64,000 nucleotides of DNA from Daedaleopsis sinensis (GCA_033807695.1 CM066303.1:3906001-3970000); one strand, 5' to 3'. Shown: positions 45,201 to 57,791, numbered from the stretch's first letter. Notes: generated by a model not told the origin, from the letters alone. Made by a program: numbers and translations.

Positions 45201-48200
45201 ATCTCGCAACTAGGAGGTCCATCGCCACGCACTCTCAGGTAACACTTTAAGAATATTACCTGGGATGTCTCATCGTGACTGACATATATCTAGATATGTT
45301 ATACAGAACTCTCCGGACTGTCTACAAAGTCCCGAGCTCGAGTTTGAGAATGTAGCTCGGGTCAAGCGTCTCGCAGATCGCCTCAAGTACACTGGACCAG
45401 TCGCTTTAGCGGGAGACTGTACCATGGTGCGAAAACGCCTCACCTATTCAAACGATTTTGGCAGCCATGTCCTCGGCTCTGTTCTACCTTTGACGGATTG
45501 TCACGTAGAAGATACAAAGGATATCGAAGAAGTCATTAATCGCATCAGTAAAGACGACAAACTCGCCTCTCAATCGCGCGCTATGCTTGTCAAGGTACAC
45601 TAGTTCACCCCATATTAAGTACTAGTCGTTCTAAGATATTAAACTGTCCGCTGTTGTAGATTCCTCTCCCGCAGATCCCCCCTCTTCCAATCGCTCTTCT
45701 ACCGACAAAGGGGAACGACAATGCTCAGAAGATCCACGAACTCCACATGACATTCCTTGCAATGGCTAAAGTTTTGAAGATGCGTGTCGTCGTAATGTCT
45801 GCCGACGGTGCGGCCTCGGAAATTGGGGCACAAGCCCTCATGGATGCAGAGCAGACCTCGGAGCCTCATCTCGAATACAGCTATCCCCTCTACGGCATCT
45901 CTATCCGTGTACCTGTCTTCGAGGAGACAGGACCACTCATCTCGGTTCAGGATCCTCACCATGCCCGGAAGACCTGTCGTAATCAGCCACAACATGGAAC
46001 TCATACCGCTAGTCTTGGCCGGACGTACTTCGTCAATCGCTCCCTAGTCCAGGTACAAGAAACTGGGAGGTCTGGACTTGTACGAGCTGATGTCGATAAT
46101 GTGGATAAACAGGATGATGGCGCCGCAAGACGCCTTTTCCATGCCATGGCTCTGGAGGCAATGACTGCTAACGTTAATGGTACATTGACCGTGTCGGAAA
46201 GTTTTCTAGGGCTATTTGTATATGTCTGGATCTTCGGTATGTGCTATTATGCTGTGATTCACGCCAAATTCACTGACATGTCAACGGGTAGCTCTGCTGT
46301 TTGAGGCCTGGGGTAATCCAGACATAACTGTCGATGACCGCCTGCTGTGTGCTTTCAGGGCACGCTTCTTCATCCACATCTGTCGCACTCACATCATCAA
46401 TATGTCACGACAGTTCCCTGACTTGTACAAGACGACACGGTCATTCATTTCCCCCGCCAGTTGCGAGATCTTGAACCGGCTCTGTGACACCCTGGTAGCA
46501 CTAATTCTCGTATACGCCAAGTTCTATCCCGACCAGCCCTTCTGTCCATGGCTACTCGGGACCGAGTTCGTCGAGCACTTCTTTGGTCTAGCACGCTCCA
46601 TGCTCCCCAACTTCACCTATGCTGAGCTCCTCAAGCTGGTCAAGCATGTCATGCTCCGCCAACATATCCTTCTCACCGGAGCTATCAAACCGAAGAGAGA
46701 GCGGACCTCGCGATCTGGATACGTGCTCGACTACGACGCTACACCGCTCACCGCAGAGCAGCTGCAAAAGGCGCGCGTGGTCATGCCACACGAACGGATC
46801 CATAGGCTTGTCGAACTCGCCTTTGAGGAGGCCAAGCAAATATCCAAACAGCTTCTCCTCATGCCTGTCCCCAGTCTAGACAAGGGTCCACTCGCACTCG
46901 CATCTTTACGCAGTCCACCGTCCGGGGGGCAAACATCAAGTCGTCATCGGACTCGGACTTCGCACCAACAAGACGGGAATGATGAGGGTAGTATAAGCGA
47001 AGACGAGAGTGATGAAGAAGACGTGCTTGAGGCTGACGACGAAGAGAACGAGGTGTATGAAACTGAGGAGGACATCTCACTTCGCACTCACCCTACATCG
47101 GACGAGCTTGAAGGTCTTGGATTGCAAACTGCGGATGCTGCCCAGTATACCGCTCGGTACTCAGCACTCTCTGAAGATTATGAGGCAACACTCAAAGAGC
47201 ATGCATCCATATCTGAGGAGAGCCACATCCCTTCCCTTCCAGAAGATCACCGTGACACCGCACTGCCCGTCTTTGCTCAACCGTCCTCACAACCTCCCGT
47301 CGAGAGTCTTCGAAGCGAGATTCTTGAAGGAAAGCAGGTTAGTATCGCGAAGATGCTCGATCTGCGGTGGCGGATGCAGAGCAAAACATCCACGCACTCG
47401 GAACGGGTCGTCGCCATTGACCCCAAGTTTGCAATACATCGGGTGCTGAAGCCGGATGAAGGGATGTCGGTTCGCGAAGGTTCGCACCACGTTCGGGTAT
47501 ACCAAGACCTCATGTCCACCGGAAAGACCAACATGACAGCTCGGGAGCTTCGCTGGCAGGAGACCGCACGATCAGTGCGTATCATTGTGTCCGAAGATGG
47601 TATGTGTCGCAACGTACCAGTAGTCTTGAGTGGAATATGCTAATACGCACCAGATTTGCCCAATTTTGCGGCCAAGAACGTTAGCAAAGTCATTCCCCTT
47701 CGTCCCGGATCGTGGGTGATCATCAAGAATGAAAAGAGAACATACCTTGGGGAGGTTCTTGATATCTACAAGAAGGCCGGTGGCCGTCATGGTTCTGTGA
47801 CAGAAGCCACGACAGTGGCCGGCCTCTCACACCTCTCACTCCGAGTATACCTCCCTCTCAAGATCGTATGTGCACCATTTTTCCCTGCACGCACAATATT
47901 TAGATAGAAGGGCTGATTATTCTTCTTCTAGTCGGACACACAAGAGCATGGTAGTGATGAGGACTCGGCCATAGAAGACTCAGAAAAGGAGGAAGACGGG
48001 ACCGACCAGACTGCCTTTTCATGCCGGGTTAAGTCGGTTTATCTGCACACCCATGCACGCGCCGCCGATCTCCTCTACCACCTCGGTCCCAACGCTGCCA
48101 CCGGAAAACCCGACGCGATGGTGTTGAAGGACTTTGCGGCTCTGCGCTGGAGGGTGTTGACGAAGCCGAAGGTTCAGAAGAGGTTGACCATAAGAATTCC

Positions 48201-48466
48201 GCCAAAGAATCAGCTCAAGAAGTAGCAATAGTAGCCAAGCTCCAGTAGAGTAGAGGAGATCGTCATACGAGTAACGAGAGGACTACGGTCGAGATTCGGA
48301 TGTATTGTCACTCGTGTTACACAGTGTATTAAGCGCCGTTACATAGCGTGACTCACGTGATAAGCCCTGTCCAACTTTGCATATTTTAAGCCCAAAAGTT
48401 AGCATATTTTAGGCCACGAATGGGGGTCGCCGGTGGACAGACCTTGGGTGGAGTTGCCCGGGTCCT
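42276..48466 (+). mobile_element. complete DNA transposon with 29-bp TIRs and 8-bp target duplication
   Basis: Perfect 29-bp terminal inverted repeats lie at 42,276-42,304 and 48,438-48,466; each begins AGGACCCGGGCAACTCCACC when read inward. The element is flanked by a perfect 8-bp direct repeat CGTGGAGT (42,268-42,275 and 48,467-48,474). Subterminal copies of TTTGCATA-type motifs occur near 42,311, 42,356 and 42,413 on the left and near 48,376 and 48,395 on the right, candidate transposase sites. The single gene inside has an open spliced frame. Eight-base duplications are typical of hAT, P and KDZ-type elements. The perfect TSD and TIRs indicate recent insertion. Confidence 0.9.
42576..48225 (+). 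CDS. transposase: Ulp1-like protease, zinc finger and D-D-E core in one protein
   Basis: Twelve exons: 42,576-42,848; 42,900-43,073; 43,127-43,371; 43,437-43,929; 43,981-44,115; 44,175-44,756; 44,811-45,238; 45,294-45,594; 45,660-46,236; 46,292-47,599; 47,654-47,865; 47,932-48,225. They join in frame to about 1,673 residues. Part 1 is a C48/Ulp1-type cysteine protease (HWILGWVDFTAG with His, QLDAWSCGIHVMMALD with Gln and Cys). Part 2 is basic (GKGKGPRKKRKTASQRRK), then a C2HC finger (CAACRKWI...WDVHRQKC). Part 3 has spaced acidic residues in a likely RNase H-fold core (VALAGDCTMVRKRLTYS; LISVQDPHHARKTCRNQ; LLGTEFVEHFFGLARSMLP), then an acidic tail. The D-x-H-x-x-K/R-x-x-R-N pattern recalls P/THAP9-like transposases, but assignment to a superfamily is uncertain. 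Exon 2 uses AAAG|TGT as acceptor; using the better TTAG four bases earlier would shift the frame. Confidence 0.8.
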
Positions 48467-48760
48467 CGTGGAGTGCATAGTTCATATAGGGCGTCCTGGT
48501 GAGTCTATAAACCTACGCGAGGTCCGATATACCATGGCGCATTCCTGTCAAGATGCCACCACACCTTTTGTCTCAACGCAGGCTTAGAAAGCACATCCTG
48601 GATGTGTGTTATGTGTCCGAGAATCCGGTACCGTATCTATTCAGACACTAGGCCGGTCTTACCACAAAGGTGACAAGTAATCACAGATCAATGATCATGC
48701 CGTCGTGCAGGAGACAGCGGACGCGGACGCTGTCTGTCTAATCACCAGATCCTGGCAGAA
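48467..48760. other. gap between two transposons
   Basis: Starts with the right target duplication of the large transposon. No gene or repeat is recognised. Confidence 0.4.
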
Positions 48761-50420
48761 TGATATATCACCTCCTCTAACTAGAGCTGAACCGTGTTCC
48801 ATGTACAACTCTAGTTAGAGTGACTGTGATATATCCTTGGACTCTACTTAGAGTCTCCAGTAGCACGCCTGCCACTAGTGAGCGCCCTCAGCCCGCATTT
48901 CCATTAGTAGCGTATCTCTCCCGCCACACCCAAATCGGACATGTTACTAAGCCCGCTCACCTAGCCTTTCCTGGCACATCAGAGCCTTCTCGCCAGAACG
49001 AGTAAGGATATGGACTCCGGGAGTTGGTGTACAGATTAGGCATGCAGAGCGCTCGCGCGATCGTGAGCGCCGCCGCTTCGTGCGATGACTGTATGTGGTG
49101 CAGCACACGCACCCTGTTACTATGCATAACATGTGGGCCCTGGGGTATGCTCCTGCTCCTCGTGAGATGGCTCACGATGCCATGCATATGGCAGCCCGGT
49201 CGCTAGCTCAGGAGGCACCTCAGGCTGTAGTTTCGGGTTTGGAGGGAGCTCCGAGCTCATGCCTGTACTTCAAAGCTTCGCTACAAATGTGTCGGTGGGT
49301 GCTACCCTCATGTCAATAGTCTACTACCGGGGTATAGTAGCATCACGTACCTAGTAGGTGGTTGCCACGGGAAATGGTACCGGTGCTTGCTGTGCTTTGG
49401 TAGCACCTTGTCGGAGGGATCATTGCTCACAGCGTGAGCGTGTTCTGTAGAGAATCAGACCTAGCACATAGTACCGGGACAACCGCGCCAGTGGGAACAT
49501 AGTAGTACGGTAGTAGGAGATGCGGATCTGTTAGCGCTCATTGGAAAAGACATAACTTACGGGATAAACAGTTTATGTAACTTATCCCAGGGTCTAGATA
49601 TATAGATGGTCTGCATACAGTATAACAGAGTGGATGCGGGGGTGCTTTGAGACATATTTTGAAACTTAGGGTGAACGACATCTCGCCAGGTCCTGGTACG
49701 TGTACAATGCTATAGCTAAGATGCAGCTCCTTAGCCCAAACTCTGAAACAGCTGTTGCCAAACATCTCCTGTAGCCGAACATCACACACACTGGTGCAGC
49801 ATACAAATGCGATGATAGCTGTCTAGTTTTGTGGTCTTCATCCCTCGTAAACAGCTCATAAATCAATATGTTATGTCATGATATTTTCAGGTGCACCCTT
49901 ATTCATCATCTGATTGGCTACCAGGCCCGGAGGACTCGTTCCGGATATCCCATTCCTCACCCGATATGGTACTCTCAGCCGTGCAGTGGTATGTTGCGGT
50001 GCAAGTAGATATTTCACGTCAGAGCTGACAGCTCTACCATGTATTCTATAAGTCATAGCTACTCGCAGAGTTCCATGCGGCAGGTACATTTATGTGGCAT
50101 GATATGTTCTGTAACAAACAGAACAGGAGAATGGACCGGAAAGGCAAGGATTCTGGCGCTCGCCGGGATTGAGCGGGAAATATCAGTTCTGACCTATTTG
50201 GGTCAACACACGTCACTCTTCCCAAAGGAGCAAGGCGGCGGGGTGGCGGGAAAGCGCTAAAGCACCTAAACAGGGGAGCCTGCGCTAGAGTATAACTTCG
50301 AGAGAGCCATCTCTAGATATATGCAGAGTTCGAACTCTGGATGCATCTAGAGTACTGGACTCTAACTAGAGTTATTCATGGAACACCCCTGGACTCTAGT
50401 TAGAGTCTAATGATGTATCA
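48761..50420. mobile_element. 1.66-kb non-autonomous inverted-repeat element
   Basis: The left end (48,761-48,822) and the reverse complement of the right end (50,359-50,420) share TGATAYATCA, then CTCTAACTAGAG, GTGTTCCATG and AACTCTAGTTAGAGT in the same order. They form an imperfect terminal inverted repeat of about 60 bases with internal palindromes. The interior has no open frame worth calling. This fits a non-autonomous DNA transposon mobilised in trans. No clear target-site duplication was found, so the exact ends are uncertain by a few bases. Confidence 0.6.
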
Positions 50421-51490
50421 TATCGACTGTATGGCCTGGTCTAATGCGCTTGATGCGCATGAACTCGTACTACGGCCCCCCGGAGGTCAAAACAATGTAC
50501 TCCTCCCCCCGCCGTGCGCGTGTCATTTGCGCTCTATGCATTAGAACGCGTCCTGGACGTCCCTAAGCTCGCGTACCGTACCATCCGACCCGTCAGCATC
50601 AGCGCGTCCTCAACGCGGGTCATTCTCTCCCCTCTCAGGATACTCTCGTGTGCTCTCAAAGCGCATACCACACGCGTATCATGCGCATCACCGTCTCCGC
50701 GATCCCTCCTGAACTCAGTAACATATCCATCTGGACACCGGCCGACCGCGACAAGCCGATAGGTATGTACGTGTACGTGCACAGACCCCGTTGGCACATC
50801 CTGCTCACTGTTCTGAACACGTCCGGTGCGCGCAGACTTGTCTTCCACGCCGCCAGGAGTACCTCTCGAAATTTCTGTGCGCTCTCAAAATGCGTACTGC
50901 ATGCGCATCGTGCACCGTCTGCGTGATCCCTGGGAACTCAGTATCGTATCCCTCTCAGGCTGGGCACCGACACTGGCCGACCGCGACACAGCCGCCAGAT
51001 ACGAGTGCGAGCACAGGACCCAGAGGCGCATGGACATGCGATGCGGTTACTTTGAGCTTCAAATACTTGCACAAGACCCGGAGACAGATGTTGAAAGCGT
51101 CGGCGCGGCGACACTCAGACCCGCCCTAGGTTGCCGCTAGGAAGAGGCCGCCACGAGGACAACGCCACAGGAACATCCTCTGCGGCTCACACTACGACTA
51201 GCGCACGAGCTCTCCGCTCGCAGTAGCAATCGCACACACACCGTCTTGAAGGCGGATCCTGGACATCATCGGATCGGGGACATCCAGCAGCTCGCATCAT
51301 GCCCCTTGTGCGACCGTCGCTCGCCCCCCATACACATCTCCTCTGGCTCACATTACGACGAGCGCACGAGTTGTCCGCTCGCACACACACCGTCTTGAAG
51401 GCGGATCCTGGACATCATCGGACCGGGGACACACGCACGTCATCCGGCAGCTCGCATCATCCGTCAATCGCCCCGCACGCGCTCATACGT
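50421..51490. repeat. duplicated GC-rich block, copy 2, left part
   Basis: Colinear with 6,230-7,400 of copy 1, for example ACGCGTCC..GACGT.CC.AAGCTCGCGT near 50,546 and the TCCTCAACGCG..TCATTC segment near 50,607. It also has an internal tandem part: the ACACCGTCTTGAAGGCGGAT stretch occurs at about 51,238 and again at 51,388. The block is cut at 51,490 by the LTR element and resumes at 57,792. Confidence 0.65.
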
Positions 51491-52751
51491 TGATGGGAGG
51501 GCACCGGCGATCTACTAGGAAAACCCAGCAGATACAACACCGGGCAGACTCTCCGAAGGGTGCGAGGTGGACCTCTGGTTCCCGAGCAGCTGGAACGAAC
51601 AACGATGTCGAGACGCGCACGTCAAGCATAGGAGGAAGACAGAACTCGAACACCGGGCACACAGCGAGCAGAGCACGAAGGAGATCGTACCAACATCCAG
51701 CCTAACAATGGGATCGTCTTGTCCGTCTCGTAGAAGGCCTGCCTCCGTATGGATATGGGGGATGGGGGATCGCCTGCATCGTCGGCTCGCCGTAGTGGGG
51801 ACACGTCACTACCGTATGTCGTCGTCGAAGGGAGTCAGAAGGCTACGGGGTCGCAGGGAAGAAGGGGGAAAGATCGCTCGATTGCAGAGAAGGAGGAAGA
51901 AGGGTGCTGGGTCACAGAGCCAGAGAAGGGAGGGTCCGAGCCGCTCCACACGAAGAGGAAGGGTCGCCAGATGGCAGGGAAGGTGATGGTACTACGGTAA
52001 GCTAAGGAAGAGGAATGGCGCTCGAGCGAGCGGTAAGTATGGGAGCTATCTAACTAAATATCCTAAATACATGGAAAATATACACTAAGTAAGCGCTGTG
52101 CCTACAACACGGTACGTACGTAGACATCGTGCACGTAAAGAGAAAGAGACAACAGCATGACACGCACGTAGATGTAGCAGCACTGAGCCTGGCTATATGT
52201 CCCTTGTACATCCACGTAGTCATCCTCGTAGGAGCGCCTAGCCTCGCTGTACCGTAATCCATCGCACATCGGTGTAGGCTGATCACTCATCCAGCGTGTG
52301 TCGATGTAGTCGTCCAGGCCGAAGCATCCAGCCTCTAGGCTACTGGTGGGAGATGTCGAAGGAAATGGGGCTCGGAGAAGCTACTGCATGCATCTGCGGA
52401 AGGGGCGGTCTCCAATGAAAGGTGCACTTGTCTACTACCGCCTCTGCGCGTTGGAGGAAGGGAATGGCTGGTGTGTTGTCCTCATGCATGGCACGAACCT
52501 GTAATGGAGGGGCAGCTAGGGTCCTCTATGGCTGAGGCGGGAAGAGGACATCCAGGCTCCATCACGGGCGGGTCGAAGGCGTCGGAAGGGTGCTTGCTCG
52601 CCTGCTACGGTCTCTGCATGTCGAAGGGTGTACGCTTGCGCGGACCAGGTAGTATGGCAAAGGCTGAAGCTCTGTAGTGGGTATGTTGTAGACATTGTCG
52701 GTATCGACAATGGTGCGAAAATCGGAGCTGGCACCGCTAGGGGGCACATCA
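51491..52751 (-). repeat. LTR (3' LTR on the inferred minus orientation)
   Basis: Direct repeat of 56,531-57,791 with offset 5,040 and no difference noticed. The plus-strand ends are TGATGGGAGG and GGCACATCA. Short frames inside it are duplicated exactly in the other LTR and are not called as genes. Confidence 0.85.
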
Positions 52752-52989
52752 TCTCCCCCCAACTGAGATTGGGACCGTCCCCGGTCCCTCCGCTCGGCGC
52801 ACCTTGAGGGACAACACTGTTCCGCATGCCGACGTAGTAGAAGAGTAGAGCAGGGAGATTGATGGTCGCTCGCTCGTAGCTGGAGAGGAAGGATAGGGAT
52901 ATTGATGACTCGCTGGCCGTGCTGTACCGCTGTTCCGCGCGCTGGTTGAGACGTAGGACTCGCTGCTTCGCTGTACTGCGCGTGCACTG

Positions 52990-55560
52990 GAGGAGGGAGG
53001 ACTCGAGGAGGAAGTACATCGATGGCTGCTTGTCGACGTTCCACGCGCTGCCTGAGAAGTATAACGGCGAGGGCCGCTCGCTGTATCGCTGTTTGATGTG
53101 CCGGTCGAGACAGAGGAAGAAGACAGCCGTTTGCCATCCACGCCGAAGTCTCCATTTGACGTGCTGTTCTAGATGTAGGCAGTAGACGGGTTGCCCTCGA
53201 GACGTAGGGCACAGACCAGTCGCCGTTGAACGTGTCGCTCGAGATGTAGGGCACAGATGGCCACACGCTATCCGTGTCTTCGTGCTGGTCGAGAAGAAGA
53301 ATGCAGGCAGCCACTTGCCGCGATGGTCGAGGAGGATTCTGTGCGCTGGTCAAGATGGAGAACATAGATGGACGCGTCACCGGAGACATAGGGTGCTGAG
53401 GGCCGCTTGCTATCCGCACTGATATCTCCGTTTGACGTGCAGTCCAATGTGTCGCTCGAGATGTAGGGCACAGACGGCCGCTTGCCATTCGTGCTGAAAC
53501 TGCCGTTCGATGGGCTGTTCGGGACGTAGGGTGCAGGCGGCTGCTTGCTGTTCGCGCCGGTCGAGAGGGAGGACGTAGACAAACACTTGTCGTCCAAGCC
53601 GGTCGAGAAGAAGGACGTAGACGGCCGCTTGCCGTCCGCGCCGTATCGCTGTTCTGCACGCTGGTCGAGGAGAAGGACATAGACGGCCGCTTGCCATCCC
53701 CGAAGGACGTAGACGGCCGCTTGCCCTCCACGCCGGTCGAGAAGAAGGACATAGACGGCCGCTTGCCATCCCCGAAGGACGTAGACGGCCGCTTGCCATC
53801 CACGCCGGTCGAGAAGAAGGACGTAGACGGCCGCTTGCCCTCCACGCCGGTCGAGAAGAAGGACGTAGACGGCCGCTTGCCGTCCGCGCCGTATCGCTGT
53901 TCTGCACGCTGGTCGAGGAGAAGGACATAGACGGTCGCTTGCCATCCACGCCGGTCGAGGAGAAGGACGTAGACGGCCGCTTGCCGTCCGCGCCGTATCG
54001 CTGTTCTGCACGCTGGTCGAGGAGAAGGACATAGACGGCCGCTTGCCATCCCCGAAGGACGTAGACGGCCGCTTGCCATCCACGCCGGTCGAGAAGAAGG
54101 ACGTAGACGGCCGCTTGCCCTCCACGCCGGTCGAGAAGAAGGACATAGACGGCCGCTTGCCATCCACGCCGGTCGAGGAGAAGGACGTAGACGGCCGCTT
54201 GCCGTCCGCGCCGTATCGCTGTTCTGCACGCTGGTCGAGGAGAAGGACATAGACGGCCGCTTGCCATCCCCGAAGGACGTAGACGGCCGCTTGCCCTCCA
54301 CGCCGGTCGAGAAGAAGGACATAGACGGCCGCTTGCCATCCACGCCGGTCGAGGAGAAGGACGTAGACGGCCGCTTGCCGTCCGCGCCGTATCTCGCTGT
54401 TCCGCACGCTGGTCGAGGAGAAGGACGCGGATGGCCGCTTGCCATCCACGCCGGTCGAGGAGAAGGACGCGGATGGCCGCTTGCCATCCACGCCGGTCGA
54501 GGAGAAGGACGTAGACGGCCGCTTGCCGTCCGCGCCGTATCGCTGTTCTGCACGCTGGTCGAGGAGAAGGACATAGACGGTCGCTTGCCATCCACGCCGG
54601 TCGAGGAGAAGGACGTAGACGGCCGCTTGCCGTCCGCGCCGTATCTCGCTGTTCCGCACGCTGGTCGAGGAGAAGGACGCGGATGGCCGCTTGCCATCCA
54701 CGCCGGTCGAGGAGAAGGACGCGGATGGCCGCTTGCCATCCACGCCGGTCGAGGAGAAGGACGTAGACGGCCGCTTGCCGTCCGCGCCGTATCGCTGTTC
54801 TGCACGCTGGTCGAGGAGAAGGACATAGACGGCCGCTTGCCATCCCCGAAGGACGTAGACGGCCGCTTGCCATCCATGCCGGTCGAGGAGAAGGACGTAG
54901 ACGGCCGCTTGCCGTCCGCGCCGTATCTCGCTGTTCCGCACGCTGGTCGAGGAGAAGGACGCGGATGGCCGCTTGCCATCCACGCTGGTCGAGAAGAAGG
55001 ACGTAGACGGCCGCTTGCCATCCACGCCGGTCGAGAAGAAGGACGTAGATGGCCGCTTGCTGTCCGCGCCACATCGCTATTCTGCACGCTGGTCGAGAAG
55101 AAGAACGCAGATGGCCGCTTGCCGTCCGCGCTGTATCGCTGTATCGCCGTAGATTCTGACAGCCGCTTGCTATCGTCCTCGTTATCGCCGCGCGCTGGTC
55201 GAGAAGAAGAACGCAGACGGCCGCTTGCCGTCCGCGCTGTATTGCTGTATCGCCGTAGATTCTGATAGCCGCTTGCTATCGTCCTCGTTATCGCCGCGCG
55301 CTGGTCGAGAAGAAGAACGCAGACGGCCGCTTGCCGTCCGCGCTGTATCGCTGTATCGCCGTAGATTCTGATAGCCGCTTGCTATCATCCTCGTTATCGC
55401 CGCGCGCTGGTCGAGAAGGAAGATGCAGACAGTCGCTTGCCGTGATGGTCGAGAAGGATTCCGCGCGCTGGTCGAGAAGGAGGACGTAGATGGTGGTTGA
55501 AAAGGAGGATTCCGCGCGCTGGTCAAGGAGGACATAGACGGCTGCTTGCCAGACACACCA
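52990..55560. repeat. 42-bp minisatellite inside the LTR element
   Basis: The core (about 53,560-55,070) is built of a 42-bp unit containing GACGTAGACGGCCGCTTGCC, with length variants that carry an extra CCGTATCGCTGTTCTGCACG segment; flanks out to 52,990 and 55,560 are more degenerate. Because 42 is a multiple of three, open frames persist: 841, 585 and 554 codons in the three minus frames and 334 codons in one plus frame, each a 14-residue repeat such as DVDGRLPSTPVEKK (plus) or DGKRPSTSFSSTGV (minus). Openness in four frames argues that these are by-products of repetition. Confidence 0.85.
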
Positions 55561-56530
55561 CATCGCTATTCCGCACGCTGGTCAAGAAGGAGAATGCACT
55601 GCGCGCTGGTCAGGAAGGAGGATGCAGGCGGCCACTTGCTGTCCGTGCTGTATTGCTGCTCTAGGCACTGCACTGGAGGACGAAGACCTCGGATGGATGC
55701 TGCATGTAGTGCTGTAGAGCTGGGATGCGCAGGATGGCACATAGCTGGAGAGAAAGGGGGTGAGGTGTGTACCTCCGTCATCTGTGGATGTATGGGGACG
55801 GGATCTAGGGGGCGCATGGATTCTAAGTGCAACATCGTGTGTGCCGGATCGCGTGCAGATTTGTCCGGCCGTTTGTCCTCGAGGTCCGGTCCAACATCAG
55901 GATAAGCGCGAAGTAGGGGGGGAGGAGTTGAGGTCTTGATATTGCGGCAACGCCGGCGCGCAATCTCTCGCAGTTGGGTAGAGGGAACGAGGGCATACTG
56001 AGGGGCCTGCGCACCAATTTTCAACCCACACCACCCGCTCCTGCCTGCTTCACTCTCTCTCCAACTCCAGGGGCCTCTGAAGCGTCTATGTCCGCATTGA
56101 TGACTCGGTATCTCGGGATCGGCGCGCTAGATCTGCGTGGGAGCTGGACGACGGGTAGATCGAGGTATGTGAAGAGTGTGTACCGGGTTGTGCGCTGATC
56201 CGCGTAGGGAGGCCTCCGCAATGCAGCCTCGAAGTGCGGGAGTCCAACAGCGGGTTGAGCGGGAAGGAAGCGAATGGAAGGGGAGCAAGCCTGAAGGATT
56301 GTGGGTGGAGAGAGGTCTGGGTCGATAGAAGAGAGGAAGTGAAGGATGGAGGGAGGAGAAACATCCATATTGAGGGAAATTTGGAAAAAGAGGTGGAGGT
56401 CCAGGTTGAACTGCTGGTGGAACCTTGATGCTTCAGCTTGAGGGGGTGCGGGGTCATGGACCGGACATCGGGTAGGTTGCAGCTGGAACTCAGTGGTAGC
56501 AGAGAAAATCCCCTCGCGGTGGGCTCCAAG

Positions 56531-57791
56531 TGATGGGAGGGCACCGGCGATCTACTAGGAAAACCCAGCAGATACAACACCGGGCAGACTCTCCGAAGGG
56601 TGCGAGGTGGACCTCTGGTTCCCGAGCAGCTGGAACGAACAACGATGTCGAGACGCGCACGTCAAGCATAGGAGGAAGACAGAACTCGAACACCGGGCAC
56701 ACAGCGAGCAGAGCACGAAGGAGATCGTACCAACATCCAGCCTAACAATGGGATCGTCTTGTCCGTCTCGTAGAAGGCCTGCCTCCGTATGGATATGGGG
56801 GATGGGGGATCGCCTGCATCGTCGGCTCGCCGTAGTGGGGACACGTCACTACCGTATGTCGTCGTCGAAGGGAGTCAGAAGGCTACGGGGTCGCAGGGAA
56901 GAAGGGGGAAAGATCGCTCGATTGCAGAGAAGGAGGAAGAAGGGTGCTGGGTCACAGAGCCAGAGAAGGGAGGGTCCGAGCCGCTCCACACGAAGAGGAA
57001 GGGTCGCCAGATGGCAGGGAAGGTGATGGTACTACGGTAAGCTAAGGAAGAGGAATGGCGCTCGAGCGAGCGGTAAGTATGGGAGCTATCTAACTAAATA
57101 TCCTAAATACATGGAAAATATACACTAAGTAAGCGCTGTGCCTACAACACGGTACGTACGTAGACATCGTGCACGTAAAGAGAAAGAGACAACAGCATGA
57201 CACGCACGTAGATGTAGCAGCACTGAGCCTGGCTATATGTCCCTTGTACATCCACGTAGTCATCCTCGTAGGAGCGCCTAGCCTCGCTGTACCGTAATCC
57301 ATCGCACATCGGTGTAGGCTGATCACTCATCCAGCGTGTGTCGATGTAGTCGTCCAGGCCGAAGCATCCAGCCTCTAGGCTACTGGTGGGAGATGTCGAA
57401 GGAAATGGGGCTCGGAGAAGCTACTGCATGCATCTGCGGAAGGGGCGGTCTCCAATGAAAGGTGCACTTGTCTACTACCGCCTCTGCGCGTTGGAGGAAG
57501 GGAATGGCTGGTGTGTTGTCCTCATGCATGGCACGAACCTGTAATGGAGGGGCAGCTAGGGTCCTCTATGGCTGAGGCGGGAAGAGGACATCCAGGCTCC
57601 ATCACGGGCGGGTCGAAGGCGTCGGAAGGGTGCTTGCTCGCCTGCTACGGTCTCTGCATGTCGAAGGGTGTACGCTTGCGCGGACCAGGTAGTATGGCAA
57701 AGGCTGAAGCTCTGTAGTGGGTATGTTGTAGACATTGTCGGTATCGACAATGGTGCGAAAATCGGAGCTGGCACCGCTAGGGGGCACATCA
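56531..57791 (-). repeat. LTR (5' LTR on the inferred minus orientation)
   Basis: Second copy of the 1,261-bp repeat. It is followed on the right by ACGT, the matching half of the target duplication, and then by duplicated-block sequence. Confidence 0.85.

Larger units (their letters stand above)
51491..57791 (-). mobile_element. recent LTR retroelement without gag-pol (LARD-like)
   Basis: Two direct repeats of 1,261 bp, identical wherever compared line by line, bound a 3.8-kb interior. They begin TGATGGG and end CATCA, i.e. the TG...CA rule. A 4-bp ACGT duplication flanks the element (51,487-51,490 and 57,792-57,795). Orientation is inferred as minus: on that strand GGGGGGAGA, a polypurine tract, lies directly before one LTR, and TGGAGCCCACCG, a possible primer-binding site, starts two bases after the other. 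No reverse transcriptase, integrase or gag motif is present in the interior, so it must depend on another element. LTR identity implies a very recent insertion (or recent gene conversion). Confidence 0.85.

Noticed and set aside
42276..48466. KDZ or Plavaka assignment for the transposon
   Set aside because: The 8-bp TSD fits KDZ, but no CxC cysteine cluster or typical KDZ core motifs were seen. The visible core motifs look more P/THAP9-like, so the class was left open.
52562..55087. 841-codon minus-strand protein
   Set aside because: Consists of minisatellite translation. Two other frames on the same strand are equally open, so coding is not supported.
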